DNA of 64,000 bases from Rhynchonema sp. JSB1_4 (GCA_030248065.1 JASAMV010005483.1:124001-188000), one strand, 5' to 3'; shown: positions 36,765-48,817, numbered from the stretch's first letter. Notes: generated by a model not told the origin, from the letters alone. Program-made: numbers and translations.

Positions 36765-39700
36765 ATGACCGAACGAATGTGGCTGTCATTGCTCTACTTC
36801 CTGTGCGCCGTGCCAATAATCGCTGTTCTTGCGCACAATGACGACTTCAATCGCACGCAATATCGCTTGGAGTTGTGTTCCACAAACTGTTTGTGCGATA
36901 AATTGCCAAATTATCTTGAGTGTTCTGACCTTGACATCGAGGAAATCGTTCCAATTTTGACTGATTCAATCAAAGTGCTGAATTTTACGGACGTTGAATG
37001 GCAAGCGGACTTATTTCGGCCACAACTGTTCGAGAATTTCACCAGCTTGAGTGAAATATGGTTCATTGACTGTGACATTGAAGAAATCGAACCATATGGC
37101 GAAGCGAGATACAACACGGAGGTTAGCCATCGTCAGGTTGCGCTGGGTGTTGGTTGGCACATTAAAGTGCAAGGGGTGCAAAACTTCCATGTTTTCAATG
37201 TATTAGTCAAGATTTCCACAACGCCTGATGAAACACAATCGACAATAATTTTTCACAGACACGACGGCCAAGCGTGAGAACCGTGGTGTTGCGTGACAAC
37301 GACATCACCGACTACCACCAAACACTGGCCAATTTGATGTCGTGGTGGCCAACGGTCGAATCGGTGGATCTGAGCGAGAACGAACTCGACGACTTGCCAG
37401 ATATTGGTAATTTAATTTCTGCAAAAAACATCATAGTGACCAAACAAAGCATTTCGATAGGCCAAGACATTGTACAACATTCAGGCGTGACGCCGCGCGA
37501 TTTCCAACGCACCACGCGATCGCTGCGTTCGTTGACCATACGACACAGCGAACTGGAAGTGGTGCCGCTCATCCCGAACTCGGTGCAAACGCTCGACATT
37601 TCGCACAACGACATTGAGCAATTGCCCATCAATTGGCTGCACGGCAGTTTGCTCACGCTCGACTGCAGTCACAATCGACTGAGCACGTTGCACAGTCAGA
37701 CATTCACCGGCGTACAGCAGTTGCAAGCATTGAATTTGTCACATAATCAAATCCATAGCGTTGACGACAATACCTTTCGCACATTGAAACATCTACAAAC
37801 ACTGGACCTATCTCATAATTCACTCGTGTCACCGCTCAATTGGCTGTCACACTTGTCTGTTTCGGTGCAAACCCTGTCTCTTTCCCACAATCTCTTATTG
37901 TACTTCAACAGCACCCAACTATCACATGTCACCTCGCTACAACGACTTGACGTGTCCCACAACGCTCAGATGGAGCTCGTTCTTGGTTGGTGCCATCTAT
38001 TTTTGCCAAACCAAATGTGCATGTAAAAGCACAGTGTACACGCAGGCTCTTCACTCGATCTCACCCATGGTGCGCCCGTTGAGTTCGACGTTCGCACCTG
38101 CTCGCTACTTTCGTTGCCGCGCTATTTCTACCCACCGGACAGCGTCAGTCAAATCACCGTGCTGCTGTCCGACAACCCTCTATCTTGCGACTGTCAACTT
38201 TTGTGGCTGAGCAATGCCCCAAGGCACATATCGACTGAGGGTCTTGTCTGCCAACAGCCAAAATCACGCAAGGACCAGCGGGTCGACTTCACAATGGTAT
38301 CCAATTTGACCGAGTCACATTGCGCCATCGGATCATCGATGCAAAACGCCACTTTGAGGAGGTAACACCACATTTTATTATCAAATTGGCTTGTTCTTTA
38401 CGCAATGCATCTGCTGAACATAGTCAGTTTGGTTTATCCCAACGCATTTACCATCATCTCAGTTACATAAATCTTGCTTCCGTTCCGTCAGATACATCCA
38501 CGGTTCACGTGCGTTGGTGCCCTGTCAAGCATATGGTGATCCAGCTCCGAGTGTTACGTGGAGCAGAGTGCACCCATCGGGGGATCTCGCTAAATGGGAT
38601 CCGACGACACAAACAACCAGCGTAATGGGCGACACCGACGTCTATGATATTCTACCAGGTGGCACCCTGATCATCAAGGAAATGTCCAAGTCGGACATCG
38701 AGCGCTATGTGTGCACTTTATCATCGTTGAACGGCAGTTTGAACGCAACGACATTGATCTATGTCCGATTGGACTACAGTCATTGGCTTGAGATCGAACT
38801 GTACAGCTACGTGGTCGGTGTGGCCGTAACGATGGTCTGCTTTGCGTTGCACATGATCTGGACTGGCATTAGACGGCTTGTCTTATGGAGGATGGAGCAG
38901 GTTTTTACTTTTGTGTTCCTCTCATAAATTGCGAAGTTGAACGATTAATAGTTTTCTTCCAATGTTGACTGATTCATACTGACAGGCGGAACGAAGCAGC
39001 CGTCTGAAACGCGTGGCAATTGCGATGGAAAAGTATCGGCAACGACAGATCGAAGCCATCCAGGAGAAATACGCCCGCCGAATGGAGCAAGTTCGAGAAA
39101 ACTACCATTATCAGGTAAATTTATCATCATTTTCACCCGATAAGACGCCTTTGCAGTCATTAAAGCATTGCACTTGAAACATAGGTTGAGCAACTTCGAA
39201 CCAGTTACGTGACGCAGTCGGCCAAACTGCGGGGCTATCGAACGGCACAGATGGAATCTATGACCACGCATTGGGACAACATTCGCGATAATTATAACTC
39301 TCAGGTTCGTTATCGATGATCAAACGAACGGTTTGACAAACAATTACCATCCTAAGATTTAGGTGTCACGTGTGCGCGACTACGGACACAAACAGATGGA
39401 GCGTCTGTGGGAGGGCTACGAACGACAGGTGAATCGCGTGCGCACGTTCAGTCTGCAGCATCGACTGCGACTCATGCGACAGTACAAGATCAAGCAACGA
39501 TATTTGAACAAGTTGTTGGAGGGACTCAACTGGGAAAACACAGCCGTGTGGTTCAATGCTCGCAAAGAGGTAACGCTGTCGAATGACTGATTACGTGATT
39601 CACTGATGAAAACAATACTGTTTGTACAACAGAAATGAATTTGTGGTGTATCCGTTGAACAAAGCGGCCATTATTTGTAGGATGTTGTTGAGCTGCCCGA

Positions 39701-40411
39701 ACCAAAGCTAGACAGTCCACTGCGACGCACGCGGGCAGCCAGCGAGACCGATCTGCATCGGTATTCGATGGCGGATCACGAGGATTTCGACTCGATTCGG
39801 CTGTCGCCCTATGATCTACAAGTAGGTGCATGTCACCTTGATATGTTGCAAACGTCAGCCCGGGCTGTGTGGTCTGGCCGTATCTTTGATAAAGTATTTT
39901 TGAACGCCATTTTCTTTGATTTTCATAGGTTTTGATCATCATTTTCTTTGTTCTACGTGGACATCATTGGCTTTATATCCCATTACCCCGACAGCGTCAC
40001 GTGTCATCTGCGACGACAATGTCTCTGTCGAGCTACCACTCGCTGCCAGCACTCGATCAGTTGTACTTTGTCGACGATCTGTTCGATGATGATCCGAACA
40101 CCGAACAATCGATTCTCATCGACCGACCGTCAACTAGTCATGCCAGGTTGGTGTTGGGCCATGTGTTCTCTCTTTCCGCCATTTCCCCTCAGTGAATAAC
40201 ATGCACATGCGTAGTCCGACTACGAATCGGCTTGCTGGAGCATGTGGTTGCACCATAAACCAATCAATATCACATCAGGGATTCTATCCGGCTGTCGCTA
40301 CGTTCGCCGACCACCGCCGATTCGTTCGTGTCGATTCACGATGGATTTCTCGACTCGGACAGCGATGACGGTGGACCGGAGGCGATACGATTCATGCACA
40401 AACGGGTCTGA
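36765..40411 (+). CDS. LRR-Ig single-pass membrane protein, IGLR/LRIG-like, 896 aa
   Basis: Ten exons with matching phases: 36765-37121, 37259-37985, 38046-38361, 38492-38900, 38986-39114, 39185-39304, 39363-39569, 39681-39821, 39995-40146, 40279-40411. An N-terminal hydrophobic segment (WLSLLYFLCAVPIIAVLA) is the signal peptide. Then come a Cys cap (CSTNCLCDKLPNYLEC), leucine-rich repeats (LDISHNDIEQLP, LNLSHNQIHSV, LDLSHNSLVSPL, LSLSHNLLLYF), a C-terminal cap (NPLSCDCQLLWL), one Ig domain (VPCQAYGDPAPSVTWSRV to YVCTLSS) and a helix (YSYVVGVAVTMVCFALHMIW). The long cytosolic tail begins with basic coiled repeats ending YHYQ, YNSQ and YERQ, then Asp/Ser-rich segments. Known nematode and vertebrate LRR-Ig proteins act as surface receptors or adhesion partners; the partner here is unknown. 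The ATG directly follows TTTCTCGCAG. An in-frame 54-nt segment (37407-37460) may be an intron. Confidence 0.87.
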
Positions 40412-41544
40412 TAGCACCACGTCTGTCTATCTATACATAATGTGCTTTGTTGAGATCATCTTTCAGTTCAACTATATTCATTGTAGGTATTCATTCATGT
40501 TGTTGCAATGCAATAGTGCAGTGATCGGTACAGATAAAACCGCATTTCAGTGAAACGGAATTGAACCTGCTGATTACCCACAGCTCGCTTGCACCGCTTT
40601 GGCGATTTATTCATTTGTTGTTTCTGTGATAATACATGGGAATGTGCTTGTTCGTTACGTATCATACACACACAATTGTTGCGATCTGATCGGTCGGTCA
40701 CACGAAATCGTCATTGAAAAGAACGGTTTAATAACAGTTATTTATTCCCTCGCACGTATTGCTCATTTGGACGCTTTATTGTCTGATCATATTTGTTCAA
40801 CATACAAACCGTCGTATTTATTTCGCACCGCACATCACCCACCTTGTGCTATTGTTCAACCACCGGTTAACTATAACCTACTTTATTTTGCGCTTTTGCA
40901 CCTAATGGCTCTCAACCAAGGAGGCTCCATTTTCTCGTCTACTTCTCTTCGTGTTCGTATTGTGATTGCCCGTGTATATCATGATGACGAGTCTGTCATT
41001 CGATTCTTTGTTGGTGTGTTTGTCAATATGTTTGGGACATAAATTTGGGTTGAAACCAAAGTTGTCAAAGAAATTAATTGGGAGGTTCTTCTCTTGTCAT
41101 CATCTACGCCTACTAAATTGCTTCGCTGACAGGCAGTCCCGTTCTATTTAATGTGGAGGAATTTGACTCAATGCCCAACTGAAGAAAATCCAATAGGTGC
41201 ATCTTTGGGCATTGTAGCTGCGCTGGTTTCGAACCCAGCAAGGTCTGTACATTGGAGACAGAAGATAAACATAGTAGCGCCAAAGTGAAGATAGCGAGAT
41301 AAATGCAATCGCAATTTAAACTAACGTCAATTTCATTGCTGAACCCGAACGAAATGGGATAGTTTCCTTCATACGGTTTGATGCGTTGAACGAAGCGCAG
41401 TGCTACCTAAGTTACATGAAAAACATCGTTGTAATTATTTGCAAGAGCAGATAACAGATTGTTTTTGTAAGTGAGAAAAAAATCAAAAAATATTCCTCCT
41501 CCACATGCTAGTTTTGCTTCAAACAACGAAAAGCAGGGACGTGC
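40412..41544. other. 3' flank of the LRR gene, no further gene supported
   Basis: Short unrelated frames only. At 41200-41235 a tRNA-like T-arm (GGTTTCGAACCC) is present without the rest of a cloverleaf. Confidence 0.4.
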
Positions 41545-44500
41545 CTGATCGCAATGTCCAACGAATCCGATGCGTTGCACACCGCTCAACGGCAGAATGT
41601 CGCGCACCGGCCCATTGCGACGTTCACGATCCTCCAACAGTTTGTTCACCTGTGTGTTGTGGCACGGAAATAGTGACTCACCGCAACCAGGTTGATGACA
41701 CGCGGTTTGTTACAAACAAGGCTGCCTTCAAGTCGCGACATAAGCTTCACGCCGAATGTCGCGGCACCCAAGAAGTAGCTACCGGGTATCGGGCGTTTTT
41801 AGGTTCGCCACAAGATTCTTTCAAAGGGCAGGTGTCTAACCCCAAAGGTCCCGGTCCCCACAAATATCTGAAAACCTGCTCCTAGACAAGCAGCGGCCGC
41901 ACAATTACGTAGCCAGATTCGTGACCTTGTTGTTCGATCTGAAACGTCACTAACGCGATCCATGATCTGGTCCAATTTGTCGCGTTCGGCGCCATCGAAT
42001 CGTTTGTCCGACGGCTGTTCGTTCTCGACATTCTTCAACTTCGTGTTTGCGCTTTTCTTCTCGCTTTTCTGGTGCTGCTCGACCGGCGAAGTGTTCTGAC
42101 GGTAGTTACTTTCCTGGTTGATAGGTTATAAAATGGAACGCATACAAACCGATACGAGACTCTCGTAAGCTTTATTTTCGTTCGGTCCAGGATCGGTTGG
42201 CGTTAGGTCTGAGGTTTGATAACGCACACTCGAAACTTTTTTAACTGTCAAAGTCGTGGTCAGTCAAGTTAAGTTCGTGGTCGACAAGTTCAAGTTTGAG
42301 TCCTAGTCCAGCCCAGGTTGATAGTTACGTTGCTGATTTTTTTTGTTCAGCCGATACAAACCGTTACTCAGGAGGTCAGGACTGAGACAGGATCACAAAA
42401 TGAAGAAATACCTGATTCACAATCGATACAATCGAGGTGGGCACGGATGTACGGTCATGTGCATTCGAGCGTTTGTTGCCGCTTTCATACTAAATATCAA
42501 AACGAGGCGTTGCGCGATCAGGACACCGACTTGAAAGCCAGAATCGCACTATTTGTCAGAACGTAACACTTGTTGTGCCACAAGGGAAACCATACCTGGA
42601 CGAGCGGACTGACCTTGCGTGGATCGTCTTTGACTGCATCAATGTTCAGTTTCGTCGGTTTTCCTTTGGTGGCACTGCGACGGGAACGTTTCGCTTCGGG
42701 TGCCGAGCCTGACGCCGCTGCCACTTGTCGTTGCTCATCATGTTCTGAAACAAAGTGCCCATAACAGTATGAATTATTCTGGTAACATGACCAAGCTACA
42801 CTCCAAGTGCATGTTCGAACACAACTGTGGTCCAAAAAAACTCTGTTCTCGTGAGTCGTGACTGCTTCGATGGGAGATTTCTTGAGAATTTACTCCGACC
42901 AGGGAAGATCTGGGAACAGCATTCGCATTTTTCGAATTAAGAATTCTCGATAAAGCAAAAGAATGATCTTGCATACACGTAAGAAGTGACCATGCGCCAG
43001 ACAAAAAATATTAAATTAAAACTGATCTGGCAGGTCGCGGCGGTCGCGCTGATGCCAGCAAATCGTGCACCGCCCCAAATGATCGTTGAATGGTGACCAA
43101 CAAACCTTGGGAATCACTCGATGTTTGTAACTTGTCAGCAGCAGCAGCACGTCCAGCACCGAATATTGGCGAACGACGTGCGACACTCGGCTGCGTATCA
43201 TCATCGTCCGACAACGCCACCACCGATGGGCTGCGAGCCCCAGGGGCACTGCTGCTGGTGGCAATGCTCGAGCGAGTTTTGGTCTGCTGCTGAAAGCAGC
43301 AGCATAAAACAGGTGATCATTTCAACTTGCCTGCAGAAACATTGGAAATCAGCAGCTTAAAATCTAGTGGTTCTTTATCAACCCACACAGACTGACCATC
43401 TTGGTGGCCTGATCCATTCCATTTCGATCACCTTTCCATTGTTCTAGAATGTTATCATCCGGGTCAGACGAGAACAGCGATGCACCTGAACAAAATCTTT
43501 GTCAACTTTTGACGCTTTCTTATTTCATAAAATTCCATAATAACCAAAAGCCTTTCAAAAGTTAGAACGGCCAGAAAAGAAAATTACAATAAATGCACAT
43601 CCGCAAGGGTTCGGATTCGACAATCAATCTGGAACGCGATGTGAAATGAGCGTGGCATCTAACCTGTACCAGTAGCACCTGCAGGAGCAGATCTACGATC
43701 ACGTTTGGTGGTCGGTCCGCTGCTCGATGACGCATCGCGTTTTTTCTTGCCTGAAAATTAACCCAATAGACCTTGCATTTAATTTTATGAAATCAGGGTT
43801 AAAGCAGCACTTCATTGGAACCAGTGGTGCCGTTGGGGGGGGGGGTTGAGGAGGGACCACTGATATGGGATATGCGAAATCGGCCGGGGGCATCAGGTAT
43901 GGGAAAGTTTTCACGTTTGGAACAAGCACCCCCTAAGAAACGACTTTTTGGCCCCGAGAAGCAAAAAAATTCCCATACCCGAGGAGGGTTTCTGAAAAAA
44001 ATGACCCCAAAAAATCTTCTAGAAGTACTAAAAAGTGATCTAAAAATGCCTAAAACAGTTTTCTTGCGGCAGCAAGCGATTTTTGACATTTTTGGGCGAA
44101 AAATGGTCAATTTTGGTACTTCTCGGGGTCAAAAAGTTATTTCATAGGGGTGCTTGTTCCAAAAGTGAAAAATTTCCCATACGCCCTCCCCCCCAACCCC
44201 CCTAACGACACCACTGCCGCTGACCTGGAAACCAAATTCAATGTCAATAAAAATGAGCTTTCATTATTGTAGATTCTAGTTGCACACAGGCTTTCGTGCA
44301 GCACACCTGCACACACACAGCACCAACCTCGCACCGGCGATTTCAGTTTCAGCCCGCCAGCACTCCGACCGCGACTGCCTGATCGCGCTCGCTGCCGCAG
44401 CGGATCGCGACACAGAAAAGCGTGCTCGAGTTCCTGAAAAACGTACGTGTTGTGTTGGGGGTGTGACTTTGCGAGTCGCTCATGCACAAGATGAATCTCC

Positions 44501-45801
44501 TCTCCATGGAGGATCAAATATCTGACATAACTCAAACACATATACAACAAGCCTAAGCTGCACGGGGCACGTCTTTCAATGTTACAATGGCCAACCGTGC
44601 CGTTTTGTGATAACGTGGAGCGCATGTACAGTCCAATATCCTCTGCGAATAAAACGTTGCTTTCTTCGATTGGGGCTCGCTGTTATAAAGCAAACTTACA
44701 TTGATCATATACATCATGCCGTTTTGTCGTTCACCCATTTACACTGTGTGGGACTGGGAACACAAGTATACAAACAACAAAACCAAAGGGATCGGCATCG
44801 GGGCAGGCTTTTTTATTTCAAAACTGGCTGGTAGCAATTGCTGCTAAAGCGGTAATTTTTAGTAGCAAACTTTGGAAGGCCATTTTTTCAGTGTTTTGCT
44901 TGTTTTTGAGTCCCATTAGTAATGTATAATTAGTCGATAACGTCGAGTGCAAGACAGACTAGAACAATGCGCGCGAAGCGCACTAATTTTTTTTGACTTT
45001 GGTCTGGCCACTTATGATTCCGTGCATGTGAGGTTCGTAAGATCCACTGCAGGGTTGACGAACGAAAACGAATCGCTTCAGGTTTGTCTTTGTTTTATCT
45101 GTGGTCATGAAACAAAGCTTCAAGGAGCACGTTTCGCTCGAGAATTTAGCTGGATATCTCTTGTTTCTCATGGTCACAGCCATTCGTGTTTCAAAAGCCA
45201 AAGACCCAAATGATCAGTAAACACGAATGCCTGTGAATGGAGTGTTCAACAGTTACTTCGCGACCCACCAGCTCGCAATTTGTGACCATCAAAATAAATC
45301 AAGCAACGTGCGAAGCGCAAAATTTTTGTATTTTCGGGGCTAAGACGCTTAAGAAAGTAAAGTTCGGATACTTTAGACATATGGTACATTTTTTGCTAGT
45401 AAACCCTGAAATCTTAGTAGCGAATTGGTACTAAACCTCGAATTTTAGTAGCAACGGGAAATTTTTAGTAGCAAATTGATACCATTTAGTAGCAAAAAAC
45501 TATGCATCGGGGGTACCCGACACTGACACTTTTTGGGTGCCGACATCCGACGACTGGGAGGAAATCTGACGGTATCAAAACCAGGCTCCCACATTTTGTT
45601 GGATGCCGACACCCGGCATTGCTCGATGCCTATGCAGAGCGCACCCGGAACATTTGTTCGTCGTTCTCCTCGACGTATTCGCGCGCGTTGCCACAGCACA
45701 ACAAATACTCAGGTTTGTCGAGTGCCTCGTCTAGATGCTGTTGCTCGATGCCCACAAAGTACGGCACAACTCGATCCAGATCTGCCTTGGTTACCACGCT
45801 G
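41545..45801 (-). CDS. Lys/Ser/Asp-rich nuclear-type protein, many exons, ends uncertain
   Basis: Minus-strand exons 45801-45645, 44433-44328, 43750-43679, 43485-43397, 43289-43106, 42744-42596, 42113-41955, 41778-41682 and 41649-41545. Phases agree from 45645 to 41955 and from 41778 to 41545; the 41955/41778 join is out of phase, so an exon may be missing. Landmarks in order: LDRVVPYFVGIEQQHLDEAL, REYVEENDEQMFRELEHAFL, KKKRDASSSSGPTTKRDRRS, DPDDNILEQWKGDRNGMDQA, ARSPSVVALSDDDDTQPS, KRSRRSATKGKPTKLNIDAV, FDGAERDKLDQIMDR, CNKPRVINLVAVNKLLEDRE and GVQRIGFVGHCDQ. Basic clusters look like nuclear localisation signals. The first segment vaguely recalls the Elongin A C-terminal domain, but I would not assign it. 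The start is not found. It may be the upstream part of the 32882-34525 gene. Confidence 0.6.
43822..44216. mobile_element. MITE with CAGTGGTGCCGTTGG/TAACGACACCACTG ends inside a minus-strand intron
   Basis: Inverted ends plus long G and C runs just inside. Words around GGTATGGGAAA and TCCCATACCC occur on both sides. No target duplication is visible, which suggests an older copy. It lies between exons 43750 and 44328 of the minus gene. Confidence 0.7.
44820..45510. repeat. Repeat with TTTAGTAGCAA words and two GC-hairpin relics
   Basis: AATTTTTAGTAGCAA-like words cluster at 44845-44875 and 45395-45500. Hairpin-like GCGCGAAGCGC (44967) and GTGCGAAGCGC (45307) lie between. The same words recur at 55185-55260. 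Likely an old word-array element in an intron. Confidence 0.5.
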
Positions 45802-45872
45802 CTGCAATTGAAATCGGTTACCTTGGTTCATGTCACCCATGAGTGGATTGATCAAGTTGATTAGTCTACTTA

Positions 45873-46289
45873 CAGTGGTGTCGTTGGGGGGGAAGGGGGG
45901 TTACCCCCCAAGTATCCGGTATCTTGATTTTTTTCACCCAGGGGTATCCGGTATCCTGACTTTTTGTCCAGGGGTATCCTACCCTAAATTTTTTTTCGAA
46001 AACCGTAAAAATCGCCCATTTTTACCTCCAAAATGCTCAAAATCGCTTGCTCGCGCAAGCATAACCCCCGAAATGACCATTTTTTGCGGTTTCAACACCG
46101 ATTTTGCTCGATTTTCCTCTAAAAAAATTGACCTTTTTTGAACAACCCCCCCTGGGTATCCGAGATTTTTAATTTTAGGGAGCAACCCCCTGGTATCCGA
46201 GATTTTTTATTTTGGGTATCCGGTATCCGAAAAATTTGGATTTTGGGTATCAGGTATCCTGACTTTTTGATTTCCCAACGACACCACTG
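45873..46289. mobile_element. hAT-type MITE with GGTATCCGGTATC words
   Basis: Starts CAGTGGTGTCGTTGGG and ends CCCAACGACACCACTG, perfect inverted ends. Flanks GTCTACTTA and GTCTACTAA are near-identical direct repeats, offset by one base. The word GGTATCCGGTATC or its halves occurs in the same direction on both sides. The centre has GCTTGC-TCGC-GCAAGC. A sister copy lies at 52127-52557. Confidence 0.88.
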
Positions 46290-46796
46290 GTCTACTAATT
46301 TAGCTGCAGCAACGGAGATTTGGATTTGAGTCCGTGCCGTTTTTATACCGCTAGCCTGCCTACCTCAACTTCATGATGATGCAACTCGTTTATTGTTGAT
46401 ATCGGTTTCAATTCAGAACGTTTTGATCAAGACTAACTATGTGCTCGTCTCATCGAACCAACAGAATCGCATCTTGTTGTTGTCATCAAAGCCGACCAAT
46501 GCTGGCCACAAAGGCCCTTTCTTTCCGTAAGGTGCCCTGAAACAGCTCGACGTATCGTGCGGGAAGGGTAGGAAAAGGAATGTGAATCGTGACATGCAAA
46601 AAGACCATTTTTTCTGCGTTTTGTCGACTTGTCCAGCAAGCGTTTTCCTCATGAAGCAATTTTAGACAACATTTTGCCCAAATGTTCCCCATTTGAACAG
46701 GCGACCAACTTTTGGCTTCAAAAATATCGAAAAAACGGTTTTTGTCAGTAAATATAATTTTTCCGGAAAAATTGCAACTACGACGTGAAGTGGATT

Positions 46797-46869
46797 GGCA
46801 CCATAAGCTCAGCTGGCAGAGCTTCTGGCTTTGAAGTTGGAGGTCGCAGGCTCGAGTTCTGCTGGTGCC
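46797..46869 (+). repeat. tRNA-like 73-nt sequence, probably a SINE head or tRNA pseudogene
   Basis: Acceptor arms GGCACCA/TGGTGCC pair fully. The D arm AGCT/AGCT and the T arm GCAGG-CTCGAGT-TCTGC also pair. The total is 73 nt, but the anticodon stem does not pair, so it is not a working tRNA. A-box-like AAGCTCAGCTGG and B-box-like GGCTCGAGTTC are in place. About 200 bp of further sequence with an A-rich patch follows (AAAAAAACAACAGG), as in a tRNA-derived SINE. Confidence 0.5.
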
Positions 46870-47453
46870 CCACTTTACGTCACGGGGATCTACCTTGTTA
46901 CAGTACCCTCTGTACCACTACAGGTTCATTCAATACCCATTCAAGTGGTGCGGCTGGGACCCCAGAGGTCCGGGGACACTGCACCACTCGGCCTGCCACC
47001 ACACTGATTACGGCAAACGGTAAAAAAACAACAGGCAAAACAGGTGCAACTAACCAAACCATCATTTGATTTGAGAACAAGTCCATGGTGCGCTTCTTCG
47101 ACATTTTGTCTCAATTTGAAGTTCGGGTCCAAGAAAACCGGAGCGGGGGTTTGCTTTTTTTTGAAGAAATCGGTTTTTGTCGCTCTGTGATACAAAGCAA
47201 AAATTGCTCAAAGTGGTTGTTTTTCACTTCGGAATTCCTTAAGTCCTGGTAATTTATTTGAAAAAAATGTTTTTTTCGAGAAAATACCGTTTTTTTCGAA
47301 AATATAAATTACCGAAATTTTAATCACCATGTACAGTTGGTCACTATAACTTATTTTACTGCAAAAATGGTGATTTTTTTTGTCAAAAAAAAAACTGAAA
47401 TTTCTGACGGATTCGGCAAGTTAGTGATCATCAGTGTTCACTGTTAAAGGGGG

Positions 47454-48096
47454 CCTTTCGCATTTCAAACCCCGTTCAAACTTGGCATGTGTTTAGACAG
47501 TGGCCAAGGCGTCATAAAAGTCAAACACACCGGAGGTCTAACGTTCAGCATGCGGCCAGGAGATGCCCTTCAAGAGGAACATCCAGGAACAAAATCAAAT
47601 GTGGACCAGCCCAATTTCTACCTGCGCATTCAGGCAACTCGCCTGATGACAAGGGCGGTCAAGGCGCAGAATGTTTCGCACGATATTTGCCCCTGCCTCA
47701 CTATAGAATTTCGCTTTTCTTTTTATTTCGTATTGCAACGAATTGTTCATGCGTGGCTGCTAAATGTTTCAAGGTCTGCTTGTCGCGCTGGAACAATTCG
47801 TTGAAATTCGAAATATAAAGAAAAGCGAAATTCCATAGTTAGTGGTGTTGCACGTTTCATGCGAAACATTCATTCGCCTTGACACCTTTTTGATCAAGCA
47901 GTTTGCCTGAATGCACAGGTATAAATTGGGCTGGTCCGCGGCACACTTTGTTCCCGGATGTTCTTCTTAAAGTGCATCTCCTGGTCGCATGCTGCAGATT
48001 GAGTTCTTGGTGCGTGAGAGTTTAATAACGCCCTGAACAATATTCAAATGCGTGCAAAGTTTGAAGGCGGTTTGAAATGCGAAAGGCCCCCTTTAA
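47454..48096. mobile_element. Foldback element at TTAA sites (piggyBac-type MITE)
   Basis: Begins TTAAAGGGGGCCTTTCGC and ends GCGAAAGGCCCCCTTTAA, so TTAA stands at both outer edges. The two halves are imperfect inverted copies over most of about 640 bp, for example AATTTCGCTTTTCTTT against AAAGAAAAGCGAAATT near the middle. TTAA duplication is typical of piggyBac-type transposons; family is inference. Confidence 0.75.
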
Positions 48097-48097
48097 G

Positions 48098-48817
48098 TAC
48101 CGTAAAAACCTAAATACAGCCCCCCGCAATACAGCCCCCTCAGTAGTGTTTTAAGGCTTGATAGTTGTGCACAGGTGCATTTATGCGCGTTTGTTGTTCG
48201 TTTAGAGCACATAATACGCCTCTTATTGACGAATAGACACGAATAAATGCGATCACAAGTAAAAAAATATCCTTTCAAACCAGTGTAGTTCCTGGTCCGG
48301 CGCGGCGGTTAGTGTACCTACCCTTTTTTTCCGTGCGGCGGTTAGTGTACCTCCCTGGGGGGAAGGGGGGAGACCCAAATCCAGGAAAAAGTCACTTTTT
48401 GAGGTAGAAAATTTGACCGATTTTTGCCCCTCTTTGGAAAAAATTCTCTATAAAAAGGGTATTTTGGCGACTTTTGACATCATTGACCTGAAAATCACCC
48501 ATTTTAGGCCTAAAAATGCCCATTTTAGGCCTAAAAATGCCGATTTTAGGTAAAAATTGAGGCGGTTAGTGTACCTGGCGCGGCGGTTAGTGTACCAGTG
48601 TACCTTGGTCGCGGCGGTTAGTGTACCTTAGGGGGGACCCCCCTCCCCCCCAGGAACTACACTGTTTCAAACCCTTTTTTGGGGGCTATGATGGGGCACT
48701 TCTGGGAACAGTTTTTCAGATTCGGGTCAGTGAATTAATAGAGCCCCCCGTAATAGAGCACCCCAAAATGGGGTCAGTGAATTAATAGAGCCCCCTTCTA
48801 TTTAGGTTTTTACGGTA
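48098..48817. mobile_element. TACCGTAAAAACC-family element (host of a nested MITE)
   Basis: Left end TACCGTAAAAACCTAAATAC and right end GTTTTTACGGTA are inverted. Words AATACAGCCCCC and GTGAATTAATAGAGCCCC fill the interior. TA at both edges suggests TA target duplication. The nested element at 48281-48664 interrupts it. Two more copies lie at 54716-55154 and 55659-56084. Confidence 0.75.
48281..48664. mobile_element. hAT-type MITE with GCGGCGGTTAGTGTACC words, nested
   Basis: Perfect duplication TTTCAAAC at 48273-48280 and 48665-48672. Ends CAGTGTAGTTCCTGG and CCAGGAACTACACTG. The empty site is preserved at about 48885 (ATCCTTTCAAACCC). The word GCGGCGGTTAGTGTACC occurs repeatedly, all in one direction. 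A sister copy is at 56754-57052. Confidence 0.93.

Noticed and set aside
41190..41240. tRNA T-arm-like sequence GGTTTCGAACCC
   Set aside because: No acceptor or D arm at the right distance.
45645..45801. Elongin A assignment of the minus gene
   Set aside because: Similarity is limited to a vague hydrophobic and acidic pattern; no diagnostic motif could be confirmed.
46797..46869. Functional tRNA gene
   Set aside because: The anticodon stem cannot pair in any register I tried.
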